Positions 29,521 to 38,638 are shown, counted from the first letter of the stretch. The stretch: DNA of 64,000 nt from UBA7672 sp965279205 (GCA_965279205.1 OZ257144.1:3162001-3226000); one strand, 5' to 3'. Numbers and translations: made by a program. Notes: generated from the letters alone by a model not told the origin.

Positions 29521-30612
29521 ATGTCGCACAACACCTATGGCCACCTGTTTCGCGTAACGACCTGGGGCGAAAGCCATGGGTCGGCGATCGGCTGCGTGGT
29601 CGATGGCTGCCCGCCGGGCATCAAGGTCACCGAGGCCGATCTCCAGAAATGGCTGGACCGCCGCAAGCCAGGCACATCCCGTTTCGTCACGCAGCGCCAG
29701 GAAGAGGACAAGGTGAAGATCCTGTCCGGCGTCTTCGAAGATGATCGTACGGACGGACAGGTGACGACCGGCACGCCGATCTCGCTGATGATCGAGAACA
29801 CCGACCAGCGCTCAAAGGACTACGCGGAAATCCGCGACAGCTATCGCCCCGGCCATGCCGACTATGTCTACGACCAGAAATACGGCGTTCGCGATTATCG
29901 CGGCGGCGGCCGCTCCTCTGCGCGCGAGACGGCGACACGTGTTGCCGCTGGCGGCATTGCCCGCCTGGTGCTTGGACCATCGATCACGATCCGCGCCGCA
30001 GTCGTGCAGATCGGACCGCACGCGATCAACCGCAATAACTGGAACTGGGACACGGTCGAACAGAATCCGTTCTGGTGCCCGGACGCGGAAGCCGCCGTGA
30101 AGTGGGAAGAGTTTCTCGACGCCACGCGCAAGGCCGGCTCGTCGTGCGGCGCGATTGTGGAAGTCGTTGCTGAAGGCGTGCCTGCTGGATGGGGCGCGCC
30201 GATCTACGGCAAGCTCGAAGCCGACCTCGCAGCGGGGCTGATGAGCATCAACGCCGTCAAGGGCGTCGAGATCGGCGCAGGCTTTGGCGCGGCTGCGTTG
30301 TCGGGCGAAGACAATGCCGACGAGATGCGGCGCTCTGGAAATTCGGTCGAGTTCCTGTCGAACAACAATGGCGGCGTGCTCGGCGGCATCTCGACTGGCC
30401 AGCCGATCGTCGCGCGCATGGCAGTGAAGCCGACGTCTTCCATTCTCACGCCGCGCAAGACCGTGACGAAGCAGGGCGAAGATACCGACATCCGCACCAA
30501 AGGCCGGCACGATCCGTGTGTTGGTATTCGGGGAGCGCCAGTTGCTGAAGCAATGCTCGCTGCTGTTCTCGCCGACCACAAGCTGCGCCACGCCGGCCAG
30601 ACGGCAAGGTAA
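29521..30612 (+). CDS. aroC: Chorismate synthase
   Basis: A 363-residue enzyme that converts 5-enolpyruvylshikimate-3-phosphate to chorismate using reduced flavin, the last common step of aromatic amino-acid synthesis. It shows the start HLFRVTTWGESHG, RPGHADYVYDQKYGVRDYRGGGRSSARET in the centre, and GVEIGAGF with NNNGGVLGGISTGQ, all family signatures. The ATG at 29521 gives the standard N-terminus MSHNTYG. Confidence 0.97.
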   Translation: MSHNTYGHLFRVTTWGESHGSAIGCVVDGCPPGIKVTEADLQKWLDRRKPGTSRFVTQRQEEDKVKILSGVFEDDRTDGQVTTGTPISLMIENTDQRSKDYAEIRDSYRPGHADYVYDQKYGVRDYRGGGRSSARETATRVAAGGIARLVLGPSITIRAAVVQIGPHAINRNNWNWDTVEQNPFWCPDAEAAVKWEEFLDATRKAGSSCGAIVEVVAEGVPAGWGAPIYGKLEADLAAGLMSINAVKGVEIGAGFGAAALSGEDNADEMRRSGNSVEFLSNNNGGVLGGISTGQPIVARMAVKPTSSILTPRKTVTKQGEDTDIRTKGRHDPCVGIRGAPVAEAMLAAVLADHKLRHAGQTAR

Positions 30613-30671
30613 ACCCAGGCTATCAATTCAGGCTAAGCCTTGAATCGCTGCTGAATATCTCTTCAGCCCCC

Positions 30672-30705
30672 GTTCAGGTTGAGAGTCAGAGGATCGAGCC
30701 TGAAC
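30672..30705. other. Leader hairpin before the glycine-zipper gene
   Basis: GTTCAGG (30672-30678) pairs with CCTGAAC (30699-30705) around a 20-base loop, ending about 20 bases before the start codon. It could act in leader control or as part of a terminator for aroC; no T-run follows. Confidence 0.3.
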
Positions 30706-30725
30706 GAGTTCGGTCGGAGGACCTC

Positions 30726-31301
30726 ATGCGGATCAAGGCTCTTGTTGTTATTGCCGCGCTTGGCGCGGTCGCACTGCCTGCTTCGGCGCAGGGTTACTAC
30801 AAGAACTGCAACGACAGCCGCAAAGACAATCAGGTCGGCGGCATGATCCTTGGCGGTATTCTTGGTGGTGTTCTTGGCAGCAACGTTGCCGCTTCCGGCC
30901 ATCGTCACGACGGCACTGCCGTTGGCGCCGTTCTTGGTGGGATGGTTGGTTCTGGCATTGGCCGCGGTAGTGTGAATTGCGGTCCGCCTCCCGGTTATTC
31001 TTCCGGTTACGGTCCCGGTTCCAGTTATGGTTACGGTCCCGCGCCGACGAATACTTACCCTGCGGATCCGGGATATTCCCCATACGGGTATGGCGGGAAT
31101 GGTCGCTACAACGACCGCGACATACCGCCTCCCCGCCTTTACCCCGGGGACAACCAAGCATATACATACGGCGACGATTACGCGGGTAGGGACTGTTCCA
31201 ACGCAATCCAGATTACCCGCCTTCCGGATGGCACGGAGATTCGCCGCCCGGTTGAAGCTTGCAGAGACGCCTACTACGGCGACTGGCGAGTCAGAGATTA
31301 G
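30726..31301 (+). CDS. Exported glycine-zipper protein
   Basis: A 191-residue envelope protein with a signal peptide (ending LPASAQ). A glycine-zipper double helix follows (GGMILGGILGGVLGSNVA and GAVLGGMVGSGIG), as in Rickettsia 17-kDa surface-antigen-like proteins. A Gly/Pro/Tyr-rich low-complexity stretch then leads to a short C-terminal region with paired cysteines. GGAGG precedes the ATG. Probably outer-membrane associated; function unknown. Confidence 0.82.
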   Translation: MRIKALVVIAALGAVALPASAQGYYKNCNDSRKDNQVGGMILGGILGGVLGSNVAASGHRHDGTAVGAVLGGMVGSGIGRGSVNCGPPPGYSSGYGPGSSYGYGPAPTNTYPADPGYSPYGYGGNGRYNDRDIPPPRLYPGDNQAYTYGDDYAGRDCSNAIQITRLPDGTEIRRPVEACRDAYYGDWRVRD

Positions 31302-31360
31302 ACGGCCTGCAGTCCGCCCGGCGCGCACTGTGGGCGGTCTTCATCGAGCAGGCCCGTCCC

Positions 31361-31423
31361 CCCAACCCAGGGCCTGACGAGGGCGGTCGTGTCGCGCAAG
31401 CGGCCCGACCGCCTGGGGTTGGG
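31361..31423. repeat. Large intergenic inverted repeat between convergent genes
   Basis: CCCAACCCAGG (31361-31371) pairs with CCTGGGGTTGGG (31412-31423) with one bulge, and inner GGCGGTCG (31382-31389) pairs with CGACCGCC (31406-31413). It lies between the glycine-zipper gene and the convergent tlyA gene. There is no T-run, so it may be a palindromic repeat or a Rho-assisted transcription block. Confidence 0.45.
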
Positions 31424-31439
31424 CTCCCGAAAACACAGT

Positions 31440-31456
31440 TCTTACCTAAGGTAAGA
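31440..31456. other. Perfect short palindrome TCTTACCT-A-AGGTAAGA
   Basis: Two 8-base arms around one central base, in the gap between convergent genes. It could be a protein-binding site, but no promoter is evident next to it. Confidence 0.3.
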
Positions 31457-31547
31457 TCGTGTCCGCCGAGACCGTTGTCTCGCGGCGCGAACCTATTTAG
31501 AGCGATTCTAAATTCATACCGGCGGTATGCTTTTCGGGCTCTGCTGG

Positions 31548-32303
31548 TCAGTTGTTTCTACAGCAAAACAAACGTTCGAGATTGCCGTCTCCGCCTGGAA
31601 TTGGGCTAGGCGTCCAACTGCTCACAGGCCAACCCTGATCCGACAGCCATGCCTCAATGGCCTGCACTGCCCGGTTTATTGCAGCCTCATCCGAGACGAT
31701 GCCTCCGCGGCCGACATGCGCTGGCCCGACCTCGAACTGCGGCTTGAACAGGCCGACCAGCTGGGCCTTCGGCGCAGCAAGCCTCAGCGGCCGGCCAAGC
31801 AGTTTCGACAGGCCGATGAAACTGGCGTCGCAGACGACTAGGCTGGGCGGCTCACCTATGGTTTCGGCGGTCAACTCGCGCGCATCAACTGATTCCAAAA
31901 CCACGACTCGCGCGTCATTCCGGATACGGGCGTGCAGCTGGCCGGTACCGACATCGACTGCGACAACTCGCCTCGCCCCGCGCGAAAGCAGCACGTCGGT
32001 GAAGCCGCCCGTCGACGCGCCGATGTCCAGGCAGGCCTGGCCCGCCGGATCGATCCCGAACACGTCGAGCGCGTGGGCGAGCTTCACGCCGCCTCGCGAG
32101 ACCCACTGATGCGCCGCCTCGGCCGAGATGCGGGAAGCAGTCGTCACGATCTGTCCGGGCTTCACGGCAGCGACGCCGTCTATCATGACCTTGCCTGCCT
32201 CGATCGCGGCGCGGGCCTGGGTGCGTGATTCCATCAGGCCACGCCGGACAAGCTCGACATCAAGGCGCCGGGGTTCGCCGGCTTCGGTGTCATTGCCGCT
32301 CAT
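31548..32303 (-). CDS. tlyA: TlyA-family rRNA 2'-O-methyltransferase
   Basis: A 251-residue protein with an N-terminal S4 RNA-binding domain (RLDVELVRRGLMESRTQARAAI) and a Rossmann methyltransferase. The latter carries SRGGVKLAHAL, DIGASTGGFTDVLL as the SAM-binding loop, and VAVDVGTGQLH. These are the TlyA hallmarks; known members methylate 16S and/or 23S rRNA, and hemolysin labels are historical. It is convergent with the glycine-zipper gene. Confidence 0.93.
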   Translation of the reverse strand: MSGNDTEAGEPRRLDVELVRRGLMESRTQARAAIEAGKVMIDGVAAVKPGQIVTTASRISAEAAHQWVSRGGVKLAHALDVFGIDPAGQACLDIGASTGGFTDVLLSRGARRVVAVDVGTGQLHARIRNDARVVVLESVDARELTAETIGEPPSLVVCDASFIGLSKLLGRPLRLAAPKAQLVGLFKPQFEVGPAHVGRGGIVSDEAAINRAVQAIEAWLSDQGWPVSSWTPSPIPGGDGNLERLFCCRNN

Positions 32304-32437
32304 CAGCGCCCGCCTCCTGCCGTGAGTCGTACGGCCTCCGCGCGATCCGGCAAGTGCAATGGCGGCTGAAGGGGTAGGCAGGCATCCATCACGGGGCTAG
32401 AAGGCAGGCGCCCGTTTCCGCCCAGTGCTGGTGGCCC

Positions 32438-33457
32438 ATGCCTGTCGCCCCTGTCGAACGCAACGATCACACCGAGCCGAATGCGGAAGCGTTCATCTTC
32501 GGCTTCGACTTCTCGCCCGAGGGTGGCATCGAGAAGATCGACTGGCAGAAGGTCAAACCCACGGCAGCCTGCCCGCGCGACGGCTGGCGCTGGCTCCACT
32601 TCAACCGTCTGGCCGACGAGACACGCGATTGGCTGGAAACGTCCAGCGATCTCGATGAGACCGTCATAACGGCGCTGCTGCAATCGGAAACCCGGCCGCG
32701 CTGTGCTGCCTATGAGGATGGCCTGCTGCTCAACCTGCGCGGCATCAACCACAATCCGGGCGCAGAGCCCGAGGACATGATCTCGGTGCGCATATGGGCG
32801 ACGCAGAGCGTCGTCATCTCGATGCGGTCCTATCCGGTGAAGGCGTTCCACGAGGTCCGCGAACAGGTTGGCTCCGGCGCACTGGAGGTCAGCAATCCCG
32901 GCGACCTCTTGGTGGCGATTGCCGAACGCCTGATCGACAACATCGAGCCCGTGGTCGAACAACTGAAGGAAGAAGCCGACGAGTTCGAGGAGACGCTGCT
33001 CTCTTCTCGGGAACGGCTGTCCGCAACTGACCTTGCCGAATTCCGCCGCACCATCCTTATCCTGCGCCGCTATATCCTGCCCCAGCGCGAGGCGATGGCG
33101 CAGCTGCAGCGCGAGGGCCGCATGCTGTTCGATGGCGACGACGCCATCCATCTGCGCGAGGGCGGAGACCGCATCACGCGCATCGCGGAAGAACTGGATT
33201 CGATCCGCGACCGTGCAGCCGTGATCCAGGACCAGGTCGCCGGCCAGCGTCAGGAACAGCTCAACCGGCGACTGCTGGCGCTGTCGATCATCTCCGCTTT
33301 CTTCCTGCCGCTGACCTTCCTGACCGGCCTTCTGGGCATGAACCTGGCCGGCATCCCCTATCACGAAGAACCATGGTCTTTCGGCGCTGTGGTGGGGTTC
33401 ACGGCCGTGTTGGGCGTGGCGCTGCTCGGCTTCCTCAAATGGCGGCGGTGGATCTAG
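32438..33457 (+). CDS. zntB: CorA-family zinc/magnesium transporter (ZntB-like)
   Basis: A 339-residue protein with a long cytoplasmic N-domain and two C-terminal membrane helices (about 280-300 and 315-335), with the GMN pore signature in LLGMNLAGIPYHEEPW. DGWRWLHFNRLADETRDWL near the start matches ZntB proteins, which export zinc with protons. The start lies just inside the stretch following the divergent tlyA start. The exact metal is by family only. Confidence 0.9.
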   Translation: MPVAPVERNDHTEPNAEAFIFGFDFSPEGGIEKIDWQKVKPTAACPRDGWRWLHFNRLADETRDWLETSSDLDETVITALLQSETRPRCAAYEDGLLLNLRGINHNPGAEPEDMISVRIWATQSVVISMRSYPVKAFHEVREQVGSGALEVSNPGDLLVAIAERLIDNIEPVVEQLKEEADEFEETLLSSRERLSATDLAEFRRTILILRRYILPQREAMAQLQREGRMLFDGDDAIHLREGGDRITRIAEELDSIRDRAAVIQDQVAGQRQEQLNRRLLALSIISAFFLPLTFLTGLLGMNLAGIPYHEEPWSFGAVVGFTAVLGVALLGFLKWRRWI

Positions 33458-33527
33458 CGTCGTCTGCGCCGGCGCTGGGCATGTGCGCCGCGACTGTCTA
33501 GGATGCTCGCTCCAGTCGGGGGACTCC

Positions 33528-34697
33528 GTGACGACAGAGAGCAAACAGAACAGTCCTGCCTCACCCGACCGGATGAAGGTTTTCGTATCCTATTCCAGGG
33601 TTGACGTGGACTTCACCGACCAGCTTGTACTCGCGCTGGAGGACAAGGGCTTCGAGACGATTCTCGACCGCCATGACATCGATGCCGGCGAAAACTGGCA
33701 GGAACGCCTCAGCGCCCTCCTTCATTCGAGCGATACGATTGTTTTCGTTCTGACGCCGACGTCGGCGGCCTCACCGATCTGCCTATGGGAGGCGAAGAAA
33801 GCCGGCGCCCTTGGCAAGCGCATGTTCGTTGTCGTTCCCGCGCCTCTTGGCGATGTGACGCCACCCGAGGCTCTCGCCAATCTTCAGTGGATCAGGTTTC
33901 ACCAGGATCCCGCCATTCCTGGCTCCGGCGTTATCGATGGGCTGCTGAAGCTCGCTCGTGCGCTTCGCGTCGATCTGACGTGGCTGCGCGAACAGACCCG
34001 ACTCTCCGAGCAGGCTGCGCGCTGGGAACGCAAGGCCAAACCCGAGGACGAGCTGCTGCGCGGCGCTCAGCTGCTGGAAGCCCTGGAATGGCTCAACAGG
34101 AAACCTTCTGGCGCTACCATACTGGAAGCGCTGCGTACCTTCCTCAACGCCTCCCAGGACGCCGAAGCTGTTCGCCGTCGCATCGCGGAAAGCCAGATTG
34201 CCGAACGGGAGGAAGCGCTCCAGCTGAAGGCCGCCGCGCTCGAAGCAAAGGCCAAGACAGACCAGCTTAGACGAATACTCTCGGTGTCCGCGATCGCCGC
34301 CGGCGTGGTGCTGATCCTGTCCCTTGGCCTCGGATACTCCGCCATCAACACCACCGCGCAACTGCAGAAGGCCAAGTCCCGCGAGCTTGGACGAAGCGCC
34401 CAGCAATTGCTGGCGCGGAACGAGCCGATCGCGGCGCTTGTCGCGGTCCTTGCCGGAGACCCGGCCGCAACCGAGAAATGGGAAACCCAACTGGTGATGG
34501 CTGAAGGCGTCCCGGAATCGCTTGCGACGCTCGACAAGGTACTGGCCGCGCTCGAGGTGAATGCTGCCGGCAGCCCTTCAGAACGCGTCAACCTCGGCTG
34601 CGCATTCCTGCAAGCTAGGGGCGTCACATCGTTCCCGGACAAATTCCTGGTCGAATATCCCGCGATCCCACCAGACCCGCTCAGGGTCTGCCGGTAA
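33528..34697 (+). CDS. TIR-domain protein with coiled coil and one membrane helix
   Basis: A 389-residue protein. The TIR domain (about 16-145) opens KVFVSYSRVDVDFT and has a conserved glutamate, E88, in SPICLWEAKKA, the position of the catalytic residue in NAD-cleaving TIRs. A coiled coil follows (about 205-250), then a membrane helix (250-272), and a short C-terminal part with ELGRSAQQLLARNEPIAALVAVLAGDP. That tail resembles the segment before WD40 repeats in larger TIR-membrane proteins, but no WD40 repeats follow. GTG is chosen as start because GGGGGA lies seven bases upstream. It is probably a signalling or immune-type effector. Confidence 0.85.
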   Translation: MTTESKQNSPASPDRMKVFVSYSRVDVDFTDQLVLALEDKGFETILDRHDIDAGENWQERLSALLHSSDTIVFVLTPTSAASPICLWEAKKAGALGKRMFVVVPAPLGDVTPPEALANLQWIRFHQDPAIPGSGVIDGLLKLARALRVDLTWLREQTRLSEQAARWERKAKPEDELLRGAQLLEALEWLNRKPSGATILEALRTFLNASQDAEAVRRRIAESQIAEREEALQLKAAALEAKAKTDQLRRILSVSAIAAGVVLILSLGLGYSAINTTAQLQKAKSRELGRSAQQLLARNEPIAALVAVLAGDPAATEKWETQLVMAEGVPESLATLDKVLAALEVNAAGSPSERVNLGCAFLQARGVTSFPDKFLVEYPAIPPDPLRVCR

Positions 34698-34712
34698 GGC
34701 TAGCGGTCCTGA

Positions 34713-34940
34713 TCAGGTCCGGTCGTCGCCGTCCGTGGCGCGGCCCACGGTTTCCTTCACGCCATCGCCAACCTCGCCAAGCGAATCCTGCAGCGGTTGC
34801 GTGGTGCGGTCTATGCCCGCGAGGTTCTTGTCCATTTCGGCGCCGGCGCTCTGCAGCGACCCGTCGCGCATCCAGTAGAAACCCATCATGGCCAGAAAGC
34901 CGACGCCAAGGACGACGAAGATAGCGGCAAGCAGGCGCAT
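34713..34940 (-). CDS. Small single-pass membrane protein (paralogue pair, member A)
   Basis: A 75-residue protein: an N-terminal membrane helix (LLAAIFVVLGVGFLAMMGFY), then the motif RDGSLQSAGAEMD, a short amphipathic region, and the end ATDGDDRT. The adjacent gene encodes a protein with the same motifs in the same order. It is convergent with the TIR gene, with 15 bp between the stops. Function unknown; the soluble tail is probably periplasmic. Confidence 0.72.
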   Translation of the reverse strand: MRLLAAIFVVLGVGFLAMMGFYWMRDGSLQSAGAEMDKNLAGIDRTTQPLQDSLGEVGDGVKETVGRATDGDDRT

Positions 34941-34960
34941 GGCCCTACTCCTTGAGAAAA

Positions 34961-35185
34961 TCAGGTGCGTTTGTCGCCATCGGTCGCGCGCTCGATGGCA
35001 GCGCCGGTGCCGTCGACGATTTCACCCGTCGTCTGCGAGACTTCTGCGCCAGTCCTTCCAAGCAGGTTGTCCATGCTGGCGCCTGCTTCGCGCAGCGATC
35101 CGTCGCGAATCCAGAAAAAGACGACAAGCGTCGCGAACGCGAAGACGGTGAAAACAGCAATCGACCACAGCACGGAACGGCTCAT
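34961..35185 (-). CDS. Small single-pass membrane protein (paralogue pair, member B)
   Basis: A 74-residue protein: membrane helix (VLWSIAVFTVFAFATLVVFF), then IRDGSLREAGASMDNLLG and the end ATDGDKRT, matching its downstream neighbour. GAGGG precedes the ATG by about eight bases; an upstream in-frame start is less likely. The two genes are 20 bp apart and co-oriented, so they are a tandem duplication transcribed together. Confidence 0.72.
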   Translation of the reverse strand: MSRSVLWSIAVFTVFAFATLVVFFWIRDGSLREAGASMDNLLGRTGAEVSQTTGEIVDGTGAAIERATDGDKRT

Positions 35186-35274
35186 GACGTGTCCCTCATT
35201 CAACAGGCGAATGGGGAACGCGGGTTAGGGGAATGAGTTCCGAACGCCGGATTACAGCCCGGATTACAGCGATG

Positions 35275-37017
35275 TCAGCCTCGCGGCGTAAAGCGCGCGC
35301 GCAGCTCGTTCTTCATGATCTTGCCGTTGGCGTTGCGAGGCAGAGGCTCGCGCTGGATCTGGATTTCAACGGGAACCTTGAACCCGGCCAGCTTCTGGGA
35401 AACGAAGCGGCGCAGCTCGTCCGCCGTGACGTCCATTTCGGGTTTCACCTGCACCACGGCGCCGACTTCCTCGCCCAGCACCTTGTGCGGAATGCCGACG
35501 ATGGCGGCGTCCATGATGGCCGGATGATCGTAAAGCGCGCTTTCGACCTCGATGCAGTAGATGTTCTCGCCGCCCCGGATCAGCATGTCCTTGGCGCGGT
35601 CGAGCAGAAAGACGAAGCCTTCCTCGTCCATGCGGCCGATATCGCCCGTGACGACCCAGCCATCGATGTAGGTCTTGGCGGTCGCTTCAGGTTTGTTCCA
35701 GTAGCTCTTGCAGTTGTTTGGACCCTTGACCCATAGCTCGCCGACTTCGTTGATACCCAGCGTCTCGCCCTTTGATCCGACCATCTTGAAATCCATGGCG
35801 GGGCCGGGAGCGCCGCAGCTGTCGGGGCGGATCTCGTAGTCCTTGCCGAAGTTCACGCATGAGGCGGCGCAGGTCTCGGTCATGCCCCAGCCATTGGAGG
35901 CAAGCCCGTTCGGGAATTTGCGCTTGATGGTGGCGACCAGTTCCGGCGCCGAAGGCGCACCGCCATAAGCGACGAACAGGATCGAGGAGAGATCATACTT
36001 GTCCCGGTCCGGATGCTCGAGCACCTGCCAGGCGATCGCGGGCACGCCACCGATGGTGGTGATCTTCTCGCGTTCGATGATGCCGAGCGCCTCGCCGGCG
36101 TCCCACTTGTACATGGTGACGATCTTGTCGGCGTTGATGACCGCGGGAACCAGATTCGAGAACGCGCCGGTGGCGTGGAAGAACGGGATCGCCAGCAGAG
36201 GGATGCGCGGCGGATCGACCTTGGGATCGCGAACCGGCGGCGGCTGGCCCTGGCGCAGGAAGTGACGCGCCTGGCAGGCCATGCCGTTGAAGACGTTCGA
36301 GATGATGGCGCGGTGCGTGGCAAGCGCGCCCTTCGGTTTCCCGGTCGTGCCCGACGTATACATGATGGTGGCGTCGTCTTCGGGGCCGACTTCGGCGTCC
36401 GGCATGGCGATATCGGAAAGTTTCGCCCACGACCTTGCGCCACCGATCAGTTTTTCCAGCGATACGATGCGCGGATCGGCCTCGTCCTCGCCGCCGCGAG
36501 CAACAAGGACGTGCTTGAGCTGGGCGAGTTTCGGCAGATGCTCACGGATACGCTCAAGCTTTTCCGAGTCGACGATGGCCAGCTTGGCGCCGGAATCCGA
36601 GAGTCCGTATTCGAGTTCCTCGCCCGTCCACCATGAGTTCATTGGCGTCGCGATGGCGCCGATGGCCAGAGCCGCCCAGAAGGCGACCGACCATTGCGGG
36701 TAGTTACGCATGATGACGGCGACGCGGTCGCCTTTCTTCACGCCGAATTCGTCGCGAAGCTTCGCTGCCAAGAGGGCCACGGCCTTGTAGTGGGCGGCGA
36801 AGGTGACACGCTCGTCCTGGAAGACCAGAAACTCGCGGTCACCCCAGTTGATCGTGTTCAGGATGCAGTCGCGAAGCGTCAGCGGAGCGGTCTTGTAGAT
36901 ACGCAGGTTGACGCCGTTGATCGTCTTTTCCTCGAGCTCGAATTTGGCCCCAGGTGCAGTCATCAGCGCGTTGCACCGCGCGATCGACATCACCGGAAAT
37001 GCGGGGGCCTCGGCCAT
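35275..37017 (-). CDS. AMP-binding acyl-CoA synthetase
   Basis: A 580-residue ANL-superfamily ligase with YTSGTTGKPKG at 220-230, the acyl-adenylate segment SNGWGMTETCA, and GEDIG-type hinge VVTGDIGRMDEEGFVFLLDRAKD. The C-terminal lysine lies in PRNANGKIMK. AGGGAG lies before the ATG at 37017; an upstream extension of 49 codons has no family similarity. It differs clearly from the other acyl-CoA synthetase in the window, so they probably use different acids. Confidence 0.9.
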   Translation of the reverse strand: MAEAPAFPVMSIARCNALMTAPGAKFELEEKTINGVNLRIYKTAPLTLRDCILNTINWGDREFLVFQDERVTFAAHYKAVALLAAKLRDEFGVKKGDRVAVIMRNYPQWSVAFWAALAIGAIATPMNSWWTGEELEYGLSDSGAKLAIVDSEKLERIREHLPKLAQLKHVLVARGGEDEADPRIVSLEKLIGGARSWAKLSDIAMPDAEVGPEDDATIMYTSGTTGKPKGALATHRAIISNVFNGMACQARHFLRQGQPPPVRDPKVDPPRIPLLAIPFFHATGAFSNLVPAVINADKIVTMYKWDAGEALGIIEREKITTIGGVPAIAWQVLEHPDRDKYDLSSILFVAYGGAPSAPELVATIKRKFPNGLASNGWGMTETCAASCVNFGKDYEIRPDSCGAPGPAMDFKMVGSKGETLGINEVGELWVKGPNNCKSYWNKPEATAKTYIDGWVVTGDIGRMDEEGFVFLLDRAKDMLIRGGENIYCIEVESALYDHPAIMDAAIVGIPHKVLGEEVGAVVQVKPEMDVTADELRRFVSQKLAGFKVPVEIQIQREPLPRNANGKIMKNELRARFTPRG

Positions 37018-37208
37018 CGCGTCTACTCCCTGATCTTCTGTTCTCGTTGGGCTCTTCGAACGGAGCCCTTGGCGTTCTGAAGCCTGAAATCGCACAGGAC
37101 CGCCAGCCGGGCTAGGGCCTGAGCCCGCCGGAAAGCACTGGCGGGTGGAGACGCCTTGCGACAAAAGTGTGCAGGGAAGACGCCGCGGCGCGGCATGGAG
37201 ATGGGCAG

Positions 37209-37715
37209 ATGGCCGGGCTGCAGATCATCGATGCGAACGAGAGCCACCTGCCTGGCATCGTCGCGATCTTCAATCACGCGGTGCGCGAGACTTTCTCGAT
37301 CTGGTCGGAAACCGAAACGACGCTGGATCAGCGCAAGGCGTGGCTGGCGGCCCGCAACGGCGCCGGCTTTCCAGTGATCGTGGCGGTCGATCCGGTGCAG
37401 TCCGGCGATGTGCTTGGCTATGGCAGTTTTGGCGTTTTCCGGGACTTCCCCGGCTATGTGAAGACGGTGGAGCATTCGGTCTATGTGGCGCCGGCCGCGC
37501 AGCGGCGCGGTGTCGGGCTGGCGCTGCTGGCGGAGCTGGTGAGGCGGGCGCAGGTCAAGGGATTGGCGGCGATGGTGGGCGGGATCGACAGCGCAAATGA
37601 AGCGTCGATCGCCCTTCATAGTCAGGCCGGCTTCGAGGTTCAGGGCAATCTGAAAGGCGTCGGACGGAAGTTCGGCAAGAACCTCGATCTGGTCTTCATG
37701 GTGAAGGCGCTCTAG
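37209..37715 (+). CDS. GNAT acetyltransferase (phosphinothricin/amino-acid N-acetyltransferase type)
   Basis: A 168-residue GNAT protein with an opening IIDANESHLPGIVAIFNHAV, which matches the Pat/MddA group, and the acetyl-CoA-binding QRRGVGLALL. SANEASIALHSQAGFEVQG follows and is the usual C-terminal part. GGAG lies upstream of the ATG at 37209. The natural substrate (methionine derivatives or phosphinothricin-like amino acids) is by family analogy. Its end overlaps the convergent AEC transporter gene by 4 bp. Confidence 0.87.
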   Translation: MAGLQIIDANESHLPGIVAIFNHAVRETFSIWSETETTLDQRKAWLAARNGAGFPVIVAVDPVQSGDVLGYGSFGVFRDFPGYVKTVEHSVYVAPAAQRRGVGLALLAELVRRAQVKGLAAMVGGIDSANEASIALHSQAGFEVQGNLKGVGRKFGKNLDLVFMVKAL

Positions 37716-38638
37716 CCGATCAGCAGGTCGCTGAGGAACAGCGTCAGCGGGATCGTCAACAGACTCAGCAGAGTGGTCAGCGTGATGACATTGGCCATCA
37801 GGCGGGCATCGCCGCCCAGCTGGCGCGCGAGGATGTAGGCGGAGGTCGCAACCGGCGCCGCGACGCAGACCATGGCGATCTGGAAGGTCTGGCCGGACAG
37901 GCCGATGGAGAAGCAGAAACCAGCCGCGATCGCGGGCATGACCGCAAGGCGCAGGAGCGTGCCGGCGGCGAGCGGCCATTTCGCATCGCGCATCGAGCCA
38001 AAATCCAGGGCAGCGCCGACGCAGATGAGGCCGAGCGACACCGTGGCGTCGCCCAGCAGATCCAGCGTGTCGCCGACCGGCTTGCTGACGCGGACGCCGA
38101 ACTGCACGAGGATGATCGCCAGCACGGTCGAGATGATCAGCGGGTTGGTCAGGATGGATCGGATCACGCGCATGATCGGCGCGGGGCTGGAGCCTGCGTA
38201 GCGGCTGAGAACCAGCACGCTCATGACGTTGTTGAAGGGCACCAGAACCGCGAAACCAACGGCGGCGAGCGCCCGGCCCGCTTCGCCCTGCAGGCCTGCG
38301 ATGACGCCAAGGGCGACATAGCCGTTCCAGCGAATGCCGGCCTGGAAGATGCTGGAGAACTGGGCGCCGTCCTTCGCCAGCACCGAACGGGCGAGCAGCA
38401 TGAATGCCGACATGGTGACGACCGTGGCGGCGAGCGCCTGACCGAGCTGGAGGGCATCGTCGCCGGCGAACTCGCCCTTGACGATGCTCATGAACATCAG
38501 CGGCGGGAACAGGACGAAATAGGTGAGGCGCTCAAGCGCCGTCCAGCCTTCGGGGGACAGCAGCTTGAAGCGGCGGAGAACGGCGCCGAGGGCGATAAGC
38601 GAGAAAACAGGGACAAGCGAAAGGACAACGTCGAGCAT
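37712..38638 (-). CDS. AEC-family transporter (auxin efflux carrier type)
   Basis: A 308-residue inner-membrane protein with about ten helices and five-plus-five symmetry. It opens LSLVPVFSLIALGAVLRRF and has GLICVGAALDFGSM in the second half, as in the bacterial AEC family. Such carriers move small organic acids or related compounds. No substrate clue is given by the neighbours. Confidence 0.87.
   Translation of the reverse strand: MLDVVLSLVPVFSLIALGAVLRRFKLLSPEGWTALERLTYFVLFPPLMFMSIVKGEFAGDDALQLGQALAATVVTMSAFMLLARSVLAKDGAQFSSIFQAGIRWNGYVALGVIAGLQGEAGRALAAVGFAVLVPFNNVMSVLVLSRYAGSSPAPIMRVIRSILTNPLIISTVLAIILVQFGVRVSKPVGDTLDLLGDATVSLGLICVGAALDFGSMRDAKWPLAAGTLLRLAVMPAIAAGFCFSIGLSGQTFQIAMVCVAAPVATSAYILARQLGGDARLMANVITLTTLLSLLTIPLTLFLSDLLIG

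Noticed and set aside
32303..33544. A 413-codon open frame on the minus strand
   Set aside because: Antisense to the ZntB-like gene with its GMN motif.
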